From Phyllostachys edulis (taxonomy: Eukaryota; Streptophyta; Magnoliopsida; Poales; Poaceae): a DNA stretch of 64,000 bases. Shown here in pieces: positions 22,983-35,190 of the stretch. Location of the stretch: positions 109,188,826-109,252,825 of the forward strand of contig CM070546.1 in the NCBI GenBank assembly GCA_036346405.1. The letters are read 5' to 3'. Both the position numbers and the translations under genes were made by a program. The notes beneath the pieces are model-generated. The model made no database searches. It was not told the DNA's origin and saw only the letters and a program-made list of their open reading frames with translations. How positions within the stretch are numbered: the stretch's first letter is position 1; the number at the start of each line of letters is the position of its first letter.

Positions 22983-24191
22983 GCGCACGAGAGAGAGAAG
23001 TGGTGGTCTGGAGAGGGTTACCCAGCGACGGCGGCTCTGCTTCGTATTTTAGGGGAGGCGAGCAAACAGCGGCGGAGTGTGGCGGCGGCTTGGGCGAGAG
23101 GAAAGAAAAAACAGCGGCGGCCGGCGGCCGTTGATGGAATCTCAAGTTTGAAAGCTCTCGAGTTTTCCTTTCAGTTTCCCCTCTCTAATTGGGCCTGATC
23201 CTCCAAACAAAGCGTTACCAGCCCGCATATAGGGCCGGTAATAAGCAGGCCGGTGCTAGGCCACTTTAGGGACCGTGCCGAGCATGTTCCAGAGGACAAC
23301 CTTTGGTTCGGCTTCTCATCTGATTGGTGATCTGATTGGTGATCTCCATATATGCTAAATCGCACTTGGTTTTCATAAATGATTGTTAGAATGTTATGAT
23401 GCACATATTTCCGTCTGAAGTTGTGTGTGTCTCTATACCATGTACGCGAGATCAAATGATATTTGCAAATACGACTCAATAATTACCCGAATATGCTTTG
23501 CCCAAATTGCTCTCTCACATATACGTACACGTTTAGTGAAAAACCATGTGCTCATGCTCGGTGAGGCCTTAGTTTGTCTTCGTTAAATTCTAAACATGTA
23601 CAGGGAATACATATATGGATGGTATAATTGTGGTGTGTGCCTATCTATCTGGTACTCTAAACAAATAAAAAAAGTTATATCCATTTTACCCTTCAACTCT
23701 CCCAAGTCCAGAAACACCACTAAATTCCCAGAAACTCTGTGAAACACCTGCTTGCCTAAAACACCATGGTTTGCCTGACATGGCATGTATATGAATAAGT
23801 TTCCACTATCGTAGCGTCCATATGTGTAACTTAGCTAAGCAACAAAGGAACCCACGAGTCAGCCCCTAAAAGGACTTGTTCATTTTCTTTCTCCCTCCCC
23901 CTTGAACTCACTCTGATGCCTTCCCCTCCTTATTCACTTCCACCAGCCCTCTCCCACCCTAGCCTTGCTTCCCAACGTTGCCGTAACAGACTTGCTTGCC
24001 ACCGTGCTTCACCTTCTGCCTCCACGGCATTGCTTCGTATTTTATTCTAGGGGTGGTCAACCATAGCATAACATAGTATAGCAGTGTGGTACCATGTATC
24101 TCTGGCTGATAACTAAAGTTCAATTTCCACCGACCACAGGTTGGGTGGATTATTAGTGTGGACTTTCTACTTTAATGGTTTGGAATTTGAA
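22983..24191. other. 5' flank of twin-CX9C remnant and unassigned DNA
   Basis: 22983-23180 is GC-rich and, on the minus strand, looks like a CT-rich 5' leader (CTTTCCTCTCGCCCAAGCC) of the split gene. About 110 bases around 23080-23185 recur at 54180-54290. The frame of 22954-23145 has no ATG and no recognised domain. The remainder to 24191 contains no feature I can support. Confidence 0.35.
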
Positions 24192-24199
24192 CCCGTGAC

Positions 24200-25033
24200 C
24201 ATAGGCGGAGCCAGCTGGGGTGCTCGGTATGCACGGACACCTCCAATGTTTTTGAAAATTATTTTATATACCTTTTTTTTTGCTATAGTTTCAATTGAAA
24301 TAGGATTTGACTGCAATTTGATAATACTTAAGAGAATTATATGCAAATTGTATTCCATACCATTTTTTCTGATTACCTACGTGGCTCTATGTGAATGAAA
24401 CGAAAGTGTTTTATTTTATTTAGCTCTTAGGAACTTCTTTAATTTCTAACTAAAAATAAAGTGCCCAATTCTCTATTTGTTTGCACCATTGCGACCATCG
24501 CAATGAGTGCAGTGCTTCAAAACTAATAGATATTTTGCTTACATCATTGGCTTTAGTAGCTAGAGTTGGAGAAAGCAAGTCAACTCGTAATAGAGACACA
24601 TGCGACGTAAATAGGTCGTATCAATGCCGGCGCACTAAGTATAGATGTACCAAAATCGTACGTGTTTTTTGAGTCGTATGGTACGTGAACTGTCATGCAA
24701 GCCGTGTGGTGTATCAATAAAAAATTATGGAATGACTACACATTTTAATAATATGTTCACACATATTTAAAACTTATTTATCAATGTTAGTAATTATTAT
24801 CATCATCACTTTATAAAATTAAGTTGTTTTCACAACTAAATGTGTAAATGAGTCAGTTGATTGGGGGGGAAAACCCAACTAATTATATAGAGATATTAAG
24901 TATTATGTGAATACAATATTTATAATGCCTAGTTTACCCGACGTTAACATTCGTTCAACCGATAATTACTTAATATCATCATCTTTACCATCAATGGTGC
25001 ACCCCCAATATAAATTTTCTAGCTTCGTCACTG
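24200..25033. mobile_element. hAT element, 834 bp, non-autonomous
   Basis: The left end CATAGGCGGAGCCAGC and right end GCTTCGTCACTG are imperfect inverted repeats. A perfect 8-bp target duplication CCCGTGAC lies at 24192-24199 and 25034-25041. Subterminal GGGGTGC and GTGCACCCCC match the MITE at 3540-3987, so both belong to one family. No transposase frame is present. Confidence 0.85.
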
Positions 25034-25451
25034 CCCGTGACATGTAGGCTGCAAGCCTTAAGATGATTACACTTAGGGTTGTTTACAATTATACCAAACA
25101 AAAGAAACCGTACCGAAAAAACAACTATACCGGTTTACTCGGTTTGAGCTGTGTTCGGTACGGTATGCGAAAAACGTGGTTTTTGGTCATTCAGTTTTTG
25201 TTGGAATAAACCGGCTGAAAACCAAACCGAACTCTCCAATACTTCCGCGAGTCGGCATCTCGCCCACTGCAGCAGGCAAGCTTCGTTACCGTTGGGCTAG
25301 CTTGTTTGTTTGCTCGGCAAATCGCCCCGCCAGCCCAATGTGTCGATGCGTTGCTCCCAGCCCATTCTGGCTACTTATTTTCTCGGCCGATGGGGCGAGC
25401 CGAGAGCCGACTGTTGTTTACTTGTTTGCTTTGTGTGTGTTTGGTGTTTTA

Positions 25452-25724
25452 TGTTGAGAAACCTACTGGGCCGAGGAAAGGCCTAGTCTGGTAGCTCTAT
25501 TGGGCCCTTGTCAAAACCCTAGCAGGGACATTTGTCTATAAATAAAGAGTGGCTATTAATCATTGTATGATACTTTTTACAGAAGAGAAATAAAGAAAAG
25601 AGTTGAAGAAGCACCTTATATATCTATGTCCTATTTTACATTTTTGTACTTGTGCGTATGCGATTCTACTTCCATCTACGAGGTGATCGATCGGACTGGA
25701 CTCACCAACGACGGTTCCTCAACA
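25452..25724 (+). repeat. 5' LTR of host copia
   Basis: TGTTGAGAAACC...GGTTCCTCAACA, 273 bp, with 'tgtctataaataaagagtgg' at about 25532 as promoter. It is followed by CGTTATCAGCAC, a sequence often found directly after plant copia 5' LTRs, probably the primer site. Confidence 0.95.
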
Positions 25725-26770
25725 CGTTATCAGCACAAACTGCTCACACCTACCTCTAGGCCTCCTTTACTCAGATCGAAAGGTAATCATCGAAGCACGA
25801 TACTCGTAGATTGAATCATTTTTCTAGATCATTTTCAATTCCGCAAATTTTGCTTTCTAGATTATTTTCTATGGTGCAAATCCGCCTTAATCTACTGCTA
25901 GCCGACTTGGAGTCGCCGGCCAAGCTGATCGGTAGATTGTATGAAAGGGTAGATGATGATGATTGTACCATAGATTGGATGAAAAGAAAAAAAAGAGAGG
26001 CATGCACACGGCCACGGCTGCCGCCGCCAAGACACGGCAAGCGAGGACCTCGACGGTCCCCGCCATGGCCACCAAGCAGTAACGGCCCCCACAGCTCTGT
26101 TCGCCACCATGGGCATGCTCAAGGGCCCCTGCCGTCGAACCTCCGCGACCGCCGCCACCTTGCATACTGAAAGGCCACGACGACAGGAAGGTGCCGACGA
26201 TGGGCCCCGCTCGCCGCCATGGCCACCGCTCGGGCCGCCTCCCGCCGGCTTTGGTTAGCCGCAAGGCTTTTCCACCGCGCTGCGTGAGCACACGCCGAGC
26301 CTCGCCGCCAGAATCGTCGTAAGCTCCGCTTTGCACCACCGAAGGTCGCCACCACGCGCCATGCATGGCGCCGACGAGCGAGAACGCCACTCGCCCGACG
26401 GGCGACTCAAGATGGTCCGCTGCCGCCTCCAAATTTCACTCGGCCTTGCTTCCGACGGGTGATGCGGTGGGACCCCGCATGGCCACCGTCGCCTCCAGTG
26501 GGAGGCGTGTGGGTCCTGAACTGCCACCGCACCCGCCACGCCTCGCCGCCGAGTCACTTCGCCGTGCACTGGCCAGCAACTAGGGTTTTAACCCTAGCCG
26601 CAAAGATGAACTGGCCACAAGGCGGTTGTTGGGCCAAGAGCCGAACTGGGCTAGGGGAGCCAGGTGGACTAGGCCGTAGGGCTATTTTGCGAACCCCCCC
26701 TTTTGAAAATTATGCGAAAAATTTCTCGGAAATAAAATTTAACGAATTAGCCATCGAAAATTGCAAAATT
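25725..26770 (+). other. Copia leader region
   Basis: Leader between the 5' LTR and the first nested insertion. The first 250 bases are AT-rich. From 26000 to 26660 it is GC-rich with overlapping Pro/Arg/Ala frames on both strands (for example minus 25887-26432) and no conserved domain. The boundary with the inserted gypsy element is at about 26770 and carries no visible target duplication. Confidence 0.5.
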
Positions 26771-28178
26771 CACTGAAGTTTCTTGCATCATTTTGTTCTT
26801 GATTCACCATCTTCCTCTTGTGACAATTGTCCGGCTGATGACAAGTAGCTTCTAAATGGAGTGCCTCAGGATGGACCTTGTTGGAATCTGTCTCCTCTGA
26901 TTCTTGGGGTAACTTGGTAGAAGTAACCATCGTCCTACCTGCCTTGGCTTAGATGGGAATGGCTTGAAAATGCTCACGCTGCTACTGAAATATAGAGGTC
27001 AGCTCGGTCTTCAAAGGGCACTAGGCCGGATTTTGGTCTTTACTCTCACATAAGTAACAGGTAATCTTGTTCATTGGATATCCACCAAGTGAATGATTTC
27101 CTTCACAGTTTGAGCAACTGATCTCATGCTCACTGGCACTAAGTCCAATCTCTCCACAATGAATACAGACAAAATCCTTAGACTGGTTCGATGGGTAGAC
27201 CCACAATTGCCTTTGCTCATCTTGTGCTTCTTCAGTAATGTCATGGCTCGCTTGGCTTCTCATGATGGGCTTAAAGGTCCTTGCGGCTTGGTGTGACATC
27301 CAAAGTTCTTCTGATCTGACTTTCACTGCCGAAGTTGCTAGTGGTGCCACAAATTCTGGTTTATGCAAGGGGCATTGCTTGGAAAGGTGTCCTTCTTTGC
27401 CACAATAGTTACAGACTTTATACTGGATCAGATTCTTCTGGGGACACCTGGAGAAATAGTGTCCCATGCTATTGCAGTTAGCACAATGATTATCCTATTT
27501 TGGCTTTTCTCTTTGAGGACAATCATAGGCAAAGTGCCCTTGTTCACCACATCTATAACAGATAACGTAGTTCACTGAATGATGACCTTCAGGGAGGAAA
27601 TGACTCTTGTCATCGGAATGAGGTGCTTCTAGTGGTTTGGAGGAGTTGAAAATGTAGGTGGATGTGTCCTCATGAACCTTGCAAATTTTGATGGCTGTAA
27701 CACTGGTGGTGGCGGTGGCATGGCAGCGGCCTGATGGTTCTAGTTCATCATGGTCATAAAAGCAGCGACTGTCTGGTTCTGCTGATTCACCAGGTTGACT
27801 AGGGCTGCAGTAGCCTGATTCTGTCGATCCATCATTTGGTTCATATTCTGCATTATGGCATTCATTAACTGGGTCTGAGCTGTCATAAACTAACCCAAGC
27901 CTTGGTCTGCCATGGTGGCCGGAGGAGGTGGTATATTGGGGTTCACACTGGCGTTGGGGTCCACTGATCCACCGAGACTTGCTAAGGTGCGGGTCTGATC
28001 CATCTGAAACAAATCTTCCTAGGTTTAATAGATGAGGAGGAGAAAGCACACTAGGTAAGATGGAAAGCACTGAGGTGAGCGAGAACAAGAGAAAAAAGAT
28101 AGAACAACCTAACTGGGGAGGTCGGTTTAACCCGAGGAACAAATAGCCGAAGGGCCAAAAAGAGGCAACAAAACTCAA
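26739..28178 (-). pseudogene. gag-like gene with several zinc knuckles (broken)
   Basis: On the minus strand, starting near 28000, a frame begins MDQTRTLASLGG and contains a Gln/Asn/Met-rich segment (NAIMQNMNQMMDRQNQ). It then reads 'THPPTFSTPPN', the usual start of a gypsy gag capsid domain. Instead of the capsid core it passes almost directly to CX2CX4HX4C knuckles: CYRCGEQGHFAYDC, CANCNSMGHYFSRC, CNYCGKEGHLSKQC. A Cys-rich segment near 27170-27060 follows. TAG codons and frame shifts interrupt it (for example at about 27494). It appears to be an internally deleted gag belonging to the LTR at 28665-31767. Confidence 0.75.
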
Positions 28179-28646
28179 ACAGAAGGTCCTATTACACGGA
28201 CTAAACAGTACTGAACAGAGGGGGGGGGGGCAACTCTACTAAAGCACCTCTACCCTAACTTATATGGGTGGTCGACTAGAAGCAAACGGCGGATCTTGAA
28301 ACTTCCAGGGCATCCAGCACTTGATCACGAAGAGCTCGATCCTATAGAGATCGCTGAGGTAAGGAGGTCAATTTGAGTTTTGAAAACAAGGTTTCAGAAG
28401 AGATGAGATGCAAAAACCTGAGAATGAGACGAGAAAAGAATAGATTGGGGTGAGAAAAGATGGGGATAAGATCATAGAAGAATAGAATAAGATGAGAACA
28501 GAATAGAATAAGATGAGAGAAGAACATAGTAAGATAAGAGAAGAATAACTACTCAAGTTAATCGGTTGATTTGATTTATAAATTAAAATTTGAAACTCTT
28601 GACTAAAACGACCATGCTACTAAGGTTATGTCCTACAATCAATGTA

Positions 28647-31600
28647 GCTTTGATACCATCTTCTTGTCACGCCCTGGGTAAACAACCCTCGGGACCCATT
28701 GTGCAAACTGGACTAGTCCCACAATCAGTCGCTAGTCCGCACAATTCAACAACGATGTGATCACAGTCATACCACAAACTATAGAAGAAGCAGACAAATG
28801 AACAATAATATAAGCAAAGGACCTTAGGGTCAAGGTTGTTATAGAGCTGCCACACAGGGCTACAACACAGCGGAAAAACCAAAGCACGCATGGAAACCAC
28901 CCGACATGCCCACAGGCAATCGAGTGGAGGACGTCCCTAGCACACCTGGTCGTCAAAGACCTCCCCTAGCATGAGAGGTCCTCAAAGACATCCTCTTCAA
29001 AGAGGTCGGAGCTCCCTAGGTCTTTTTCAACTGCTGATCAACTAGAGGGCACAAGCCGTGAGTACTTTGAATGTACTCAGCAAGCCGCAGGGAAATGTAT
29101 GCAATAATATTCATGCAGATCTTGACAAGGTTAGCTTTATGGTTGTTTTGCAGAAATCAATGTTAAATTGAAATACAATCAATAGATTGTAAAGCACAAG
29201 TTGAAAAGATTATCACATAAGTAGACAAGTTTTCTTTTGAAACAACCCATGATCTCCCTGGTCACTACCTGCACCCTCACGGCCACCTCGGTCGTGGAGC
29301 CGCAGTTTCACTCCAACAAGTTTTGAGAAAGTCTACCCCTTGCGTGAAATCACCAGGCATGTCCATAACTGGGGACACGGCTATTCGAATAGATTCTTTC
29401 CTCTGCAGAGGTTGTACAACTTTACCCACAAGACACGAATTCTCTAGTTTGTTTGGCACCTGTCGATGCCCCTGCTCACTACCTTAGGTAAACAGGCTAG
29501 GGCACGTGACAAGGCCTTTACAAGATTCTGCTTTGACTCAGTTTCGCTCGCTAAGGTTTATCCTTTCTGGACCCCTCTTGCGCCAAGTGTGGGCGTATAC
29601 CCAGGTCCTTCCACACTTCCACCAAAACAGAACCGAATCAAGCATTGCCAACTAGTTGGCCAGGACCACCCCATAATGGTCTTGTGGTTGCACGGTGTGG
29701 CCCGGATCGAACTCTTACAAGGTTAAGTCCTTAGTGGGTGCTCAAGCGAGACCTCCTCATTCCAGTGTGCTTTTAGCACCCCCTTTATTGCACGATCACT
29801 CTCCCGAGCAAAGCATTTTGGGTTCAACCCGGCCAATGACCACCCTGGTCATGGCACCACAAATTTTATTAGCGACCACGCAGGCCAGGGCAACACTTGC
29901 CAAGACAACACATGCCAAGACAATACGTGCCATAATTCCATAATCTCTTAGTCAAATTTAACATCTTTGAGACAAGTGATCGAGAGATTGCGCATAACTA
30001 AGCAGGTCTAAGCAACAAACGCACCCATGTTGGTTATCTCAAAGAGATCCAACTAAGAATACCCAACCTATGATGGTCCAAAGGTACATGACAACATGTC
30101 AAACACAATTATCCAAGGGGTCATACTGCCAAGTATGTGTTTAGCTAATTCCCAAACCATTTTTTTTATACAAATAGCCATGCATGTTGATATAAAACAA
30201 AGTAATTTGGCAAAACTAGGTTCGACATGATCAAAGGTCTACGACTTGCCTTCGATGAAGCGTGGAGATGCTTCGGTAGAGGTCGCCGGGTCCAGGAACT
30301 CTTCGGGGAAACCAGAATCTATACGTGCGAAAAAGAGCCAAATAAGTACAACGAATTCAAATAAAACTAAAACAACCAGACTAGAACGAAAAGGGAAACA
30401 TTGAAACAGAAATAGACTCTAAGGAGGAGGTCCAAAGGAGGAGGTACAAAGCAGGAGGTCCCAAGGAGGAGGTCCAAAGGAGGAGGTCCAGGGGAGGAGG
30501 TCCTGAGGAGGTGGTCCACAGGAGTTCCAGGGGAGGAGGTCCTGAGGAGGAGGTCCACAAGAGGTCTAAAGGAATATACGACTACCCACGAGGTCGTAAA
30601 GAAACACAACCACGCAACGTCGTCGTGAGAGCAAAAAGAGAACAAGACTCGGAGGAACTCACCCAAACACACACAGAGAGAGAAAAGACTAGAGAAGAAT
30701 GGCGAACTCTACGGCAGCGAGGAGGCCGAAGACGGCGCAAACTCCAGTGACTCCTTGGCGAACTTCAAGCATGGTGAAAACAAGATGAGAGCAAAGGAGA
30801 GCTAGGTGAAGGAAAGGTGATGAAAGAGGGCGGCTCAGGCTTTTATAGCCAGGGGAAAACGAAGGAGAGTCATTGAGACTTAGATACGCACATGCAAGGG
30901 TAGGTGGAGGAGAAGATGGGAGCAGGTCGGGGAAGAGACAAGAGAAGGAACATGTACTACAAAAAACAAGAGCATTTAATGCGACACAACATCATTTAAT
31001 GTGCAAGGACCTTTGTGTCAGCAGTGACACAACAGGAGGAAGGAGAAGGTGAACAGGGCTGACAGGTGGGACCGGTCAAAACTCAGAAAGATAGTCCAAC
31101 CCAAGGGGAGGTCGTGGTCAAAGGGGAGGTCGTGACCCAAGGGATGGTTGTGACCCAAGGGGTGGTCTTTGCAAAAAGACCCGGAGGGTGGTCTTTGCAA
31201 AAAGACCAAAAAGGTGATCTTTGCAAAAAGACCATCTCTAGGACCACCGGGGAGGTCTAAAATGAGAGAGAGGTCCAGACCACAAAGGAGGTCTAAACCC
31301 AAAGGGAGGTCCAAACGAGATAGAGGTCAAAGAAAGGCGCGACAAAGTGGGGCCGTCCGAGTTTGATTGGGCGGTTCAAAAAGAGGTGAACGTTCGGACC
31401 GGTTGAACGTGCCAACCAGATCGAGCCGTCCAACACAGGTCGATGGTTCAAAATGAAGTGGACGTTCGGACTAGCCGAACGTGCCAATAGGTTTGGGCCG
31501 TCCAACGCAGATCGGATGGTCCGCGACAAAGGAGGCACGGAGCAGGGCCGCGTGGGAAGAACAGAACGGACGGAGAAAAGGAATTCAACACTGAAGAACT

Positions 31601-31767
31601 CCAACAAACTCAGAGCAAACCTAACTCGAATTAATTAAAGTTTGATTTAGTCATTTTAAACACCTTAATTCAAAAATCTCAAGTTAAGCTTTAGAACTTC
31701 AACAAAATCGAATGGTTATTTTTATTTTGAAAATTTTCAAAAAGGCTCAGAAAATCGGGACGTTACA
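28647..31767 (-). mobile_element. GAGGTC-family 5' LTR, copy 2, with primer site
   Basis: On the minus strand the LTR runs from TGTAACGTCCCGATTTTC (31767) to CCCAGGGCGTGACA (28665), 3.1 kb. Six bases further is TGGTATCAAAGC (28658-28647), a tRNA-Met primer site, then the gag-like gene. This is therefore a 5' LTR and fixes the orientation of the whole family. A GGCTATAAAAGCC promoter box faces minus at about 30850-30838. GAGGTC-rich blocks lie at 30420-30560 and 31060-31330. No 3' LTR is found, so the element is truncated at about 26770. Confidence 0.85.
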
Positions 31768-31939
31768 ATTTATTGTTTAGATTAATCATAATTGCTGAAA
31801 TTGCCTTTGATCACTGAAATTAGCAGTAAAATTATAGAAAAATGTGTGGAACATTACGAGAGTATTTTGTACCATTATCCAATTTATTTCATGCATTTTA
31901 CCTGCAGTAAATTTATGTGTTTCTTATATGCACATGTAG

Positions 31940-32634
31940 ATGACAGGCATCACGAACCGGGAGTTCGAAGAGTTGGCCCAACACGACCAAAACTACTTGA
32001 CTTGGGCTTCTGACGTTGAGATTGTACTTGGGGCCAAGAAGCTCCGTGCTGCCATTAGGATTGGTGCATCGAAAGATGCCAAACCCACCCTTGAGGAAAA
32101 TGATCAAGCACTTCACTTTCTCAGACACCACCTCTGCCTCACACTCAAGAATGAGTACATGGCAGAGAAGAGCACGCTAGCCTTGTGGACTGCATTGAAG
32201 AAGTGGTTCGAGAAGCTAAAGTACACCGTTCTTCCTTAGGCAGAGCAGGAATGGATCTGACTGAGGTTTGCTAACTTCAAGACCGTGGGAGAGTATAATT
32301 CTACCTTGCACAGGATATGTACCAATCTTCAACTCTGTGGCAGGCAAGTCACAAATGAGTAGAAGATTGAGAAGACGCTCTCCACCTTCCACCCCAATGA
32401 GTGTAGTCTATGCGCAACTATCGTCAAGACGGATACAAGGAGTATGTCAAATTGATTGATATTATGTAGGTTGCAGAGGCTCAAGATAACGTTCTCCACA
32501 AGAATTTTGTTGCCCAGCCACTTGGGAGATCCGTTGGCCGCGAGGCCGACACTGGGAGCTTCAAGGTGCGGAAGCCTATAATGAAGAAAATGGGAAGGAA
32601 GGGCAAGGCCATAGCCTAGAAAGGCAAGCCAAAT
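31940..32634 (+). pseudogene. copia gag fragment (UBN2-like), host element
   Basis: Reads MTGITNREFEELAQHDQNY, LTWASDVEIVLGAKKL and then LKNEYMAEKSTLALWTAL, the UBN2-type gag region of plant copia elements. A TAG replaces the codon after 'KLKYTVLP' (about 32237), further stops occur near 32362, and a basic tail ends at 32634 where an LTR fragment begins. Its plus orientation and position agree with the host copia. Confidence 0.8.
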
Positions 32635-33895
32635 TATAACATCCTAATTTTCTGAGCTTTAAAAATCCTTTTGATTAGTTAGTAGTTGAAAATTCACCAT
32701 TTGGATTTATTTGAATTTAATTCAAAAGCTTAACTTGGACTTTTAGTATCAAAATAATTTAATATGATTAAAGTCAACATCAACTATTGTCAAAACTATT
32801 TTATTTGGATTCTATCAGCTTGGATATATTTTCTAGATTTTTCTAGAATTTTTCCAAGTTCATTTGTTATTTTCTAATTGCCATTTGGATTTTCTGTAAT
32901 TTACAAAAGGAAAAACTAAATTAAATCTCAGATAATACCTTGGGCTGAAACCCAGCCCTATTAAAACTTTTGGCACTATGCATTGACATCGAGTGTGCAC
33001 CCGCCTCTGGTGACGATATGCGGCCCCGCGTGTCGGCCTCTCTCTTCAGCGTCTTGGCGTGCTTTCGTGACAGGTGGGCCCGTGTGTTGTTTGGACCGTC
33101 CGAAGGCATCCGCACCTTTGCCATCGCTGACAAGTGGACCCGTGTACCATTCGGTCAAGTCTGAACGTTCACGTTCGCTCGCATTTCGCTGACAATGGGT
33201 CCCGCTTGTCAGGTCTCCTTCGTCCTCGTTGTCATCTTCTCTGCGCGAGCCCTCGCCCTCGTCCGCCATTGCTGAGCTTCGAGCTCATAATGACAACGGA
33301 GATTCTCCAACTAAATTACCTTGAATTTTTGCGTAGAATCTTATCTCTAATGATTCTGCGTCTATATTTGCAACCAATCGTAACCAAATCGGATTCTATC
33401 TCCTAAAATCCCAAAATTATTTTCGTGTTCATCTCGGACTCGAATTGGGCGTTTCCAAATCCAGCACACCCAACCCCTATAAAAGCTCCCCTAAGGTTCG
33501 CCCTCGTCCCCGCACCTCGAACCCCAGAGCAAATCCACCCCAAGAACCCTAGCGCCGCCGCAATCCAAGTTTTAGGGTTTCGGCCGAGACTTTGTATTCT
33601 CTGAATTGCACTGCCACCCTTGTCGCCCCGTCGATGTCGACAACATTGCTGGGTCCGCCATCTCAGCCGCTACCTTCAGCACCTCTCCGTGTCGTCAGGG
33701 CATCGCCGGAACATCTTCCCGACAACAACCGATTCTTCTTCGCCGCTTCGAGCTCGTCACCGACCACCACAGTCAACCTTAGCCACCCGTGAGTGCATCC
33801 CTAAGATCGCAATAACCTCAGCCACTGATCAATTTGCAATATCTTCAGTACTAGATTCAGAAATCATAACTAATACAGATCAAGGTATCAACTAG
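32635..33895 (+). mobile_element. LTR fragment related to 18518-22269
   Basis: The first ~330 bases ('ttggatatattttctagatt', 'atttaatatgattaaagtca', 'cttgggctgaaacccagccc') align clearly with the start of the solo LTR at 18518. A promoter-like 'acccctataaaagctcccc' at about 33475 and a leader with 'agaaccctagcgccgccgc' occupy the same relative positions. The 3' two-thirds of the LTR is missing beyond about 33895. Confidence 0.65.
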
Positions 33896-33939
33896 CATTG
33901 CAAATATATATATATATATATGCAAAGATCAACCGAACT

Positions 33940-34586
33940 GCCACAGAGGAGCAATACTCACATAGAGGATGCCGCACAAGAACTCACGGTGCAAGGATGA
34001 GGCCGATGCAGGGGAGGAGGCCGGCGCGGGGAGGAGGGAGGCACGAGGAGGCCGCCGGCAGAGGAGGGGCATGAGGAGGAGGTCGGTGCAGGGAAGAAAC
34101 CGAGCGAGGAGGAGGCGGTCTGAGGAGGATGCCGACAGGGAGGAGGAGGGCCAGTCTTGGCGAGGAGGCAGTCTGAGAGGAGGATGCCGACACGGGGAGG
34201 AGGCCACGCGTCGAGGCAGTGGCAGCATCGTCGATGTCGGGGGTGGCAGCGCCGAGGTCAGAGGCAGTGGCGTCAGGGCTTACAGGGAGGTGAACGGGTG
34301 AACCGTAGAGGAGACGAAGGTGCGTGCGAGAGCTAAGCGGGCTAAGCACTGGGGAGATGAATGGGCGGCACTGGGGAGATGAATGACCGAACCCTAGGGT
34401 TATAAAGGCCTATCACAGATGGTTCTATTATGGAACCGTCTGTGAAAAGAAATCATAGACGGTTCTATTTTCGAACCGTCTGTGATAAACTCATATCACA
34501 GACGGTTCCTGAATAAATCCGTCTGTGATTCCTTATCACAGACGGTTCGATAATAGAACCGTCTGTGATAACCTGACTTCCTAGTG
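33940..34586 (-). mobile_element. CACTA element A, truncated, non-autonomous
   Basis: The plus-strand right terminus ends TTCCTAGTG at 34586, so on the minus strand the element starts CACTAGGAAGTCAGG. Between 34415 and 34572 lie repeated subterminal hairpins built from 'cacagacggttc' and 'gaaccgtctgtg'. A TTATAA promoter-like box and 'aaccctagggtt' follow (34395-34412), then a GC-rich Pro/Ser/Arg frame (minus 33984-34349) with no known domain. No opposite CACTA terminus is visible, so the left border is approximate. Subterminal motifs match CACTA B. Confidence 0.65.
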
Positions 34587-35190
34587 ACAAATGAATAAGT
34601 CTTCATTTTCCCGCGTGTGTCTCTTCGTCTCACGATCGCACGGCCGTCTCTTCATTTTCCAACGTCCTCTGACTCCCAAATATCTCTTCGTCTCCGCTCC
34701 GGCTTCGTACTTGTTCTATAAATAGATATCCTTGTACAATGGATTTCACACGAACCTCCTTGATCCCCTTTCTCCACAAACTCCAAATGGCTTCCCCTCT
34801 CGTGCCAACTGTATTGGCCTAGATTGTGCTTGTTTACTCGCACCTCTTTGGTATAACTTGGCCCAAGCTGCGGACAAGCCTTAGATTCGCAATATCATCC
34901 GTTGTAGACCCTCCGATCTCTTGGAGACCATAGCGCCATCATCATCATTGGAGCTCCTCCTCGAGACGGACCAATCGAGGGTCTGCGGCATCCAGGTGAG
35001 TAAACCTCATTGTGGAGATCGTCCTATGGAACTACTTGGTCGCCTGAGAGGATCTGCCTTGGAGAGTCGAGGACAACATCCAGTGCGAGGAGAGTGGGTC
35101 GACCTCGCCGAGATAGAGAGACCGGGGTTGATGGCCTCTGGGCTATATGTGGCTTGGTTTGGTCGAGCGGTTACAAGCCTTGAATCGGCG
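34587..35190 (+). other. Unassigned promoter- and exon-like segment
   Basis: Contains 'gttctataaatagatatcc' (about 34713), a good TATA box, then ATGGCTTCCCC at 34787 opening only a short frame. A GT donor-like 'catccaggtgagtaaacc' follows at about 34995. The segment is contiguous with 39262-39360 once LTR copy 3 is removed. It could be LTR promoter plus leader or a host-gene fragment, and I cannot decide. Confidence 0.25.

Noticed and set aside
28647..28658. tRNA-like TGGTATCA sequences here and at 3296, 9318 and 51740
   Set aside because: Each is only a 12-base primer-binding site beside an LTR. No cloverleaf or tRNA gene is present.
34415..34586. Candidate microRNA hairpins
   Set aside because: The hairpins are repeated subterminal motifs of a CACTA element and occur again at 43275-43560, so they are transposon ends.
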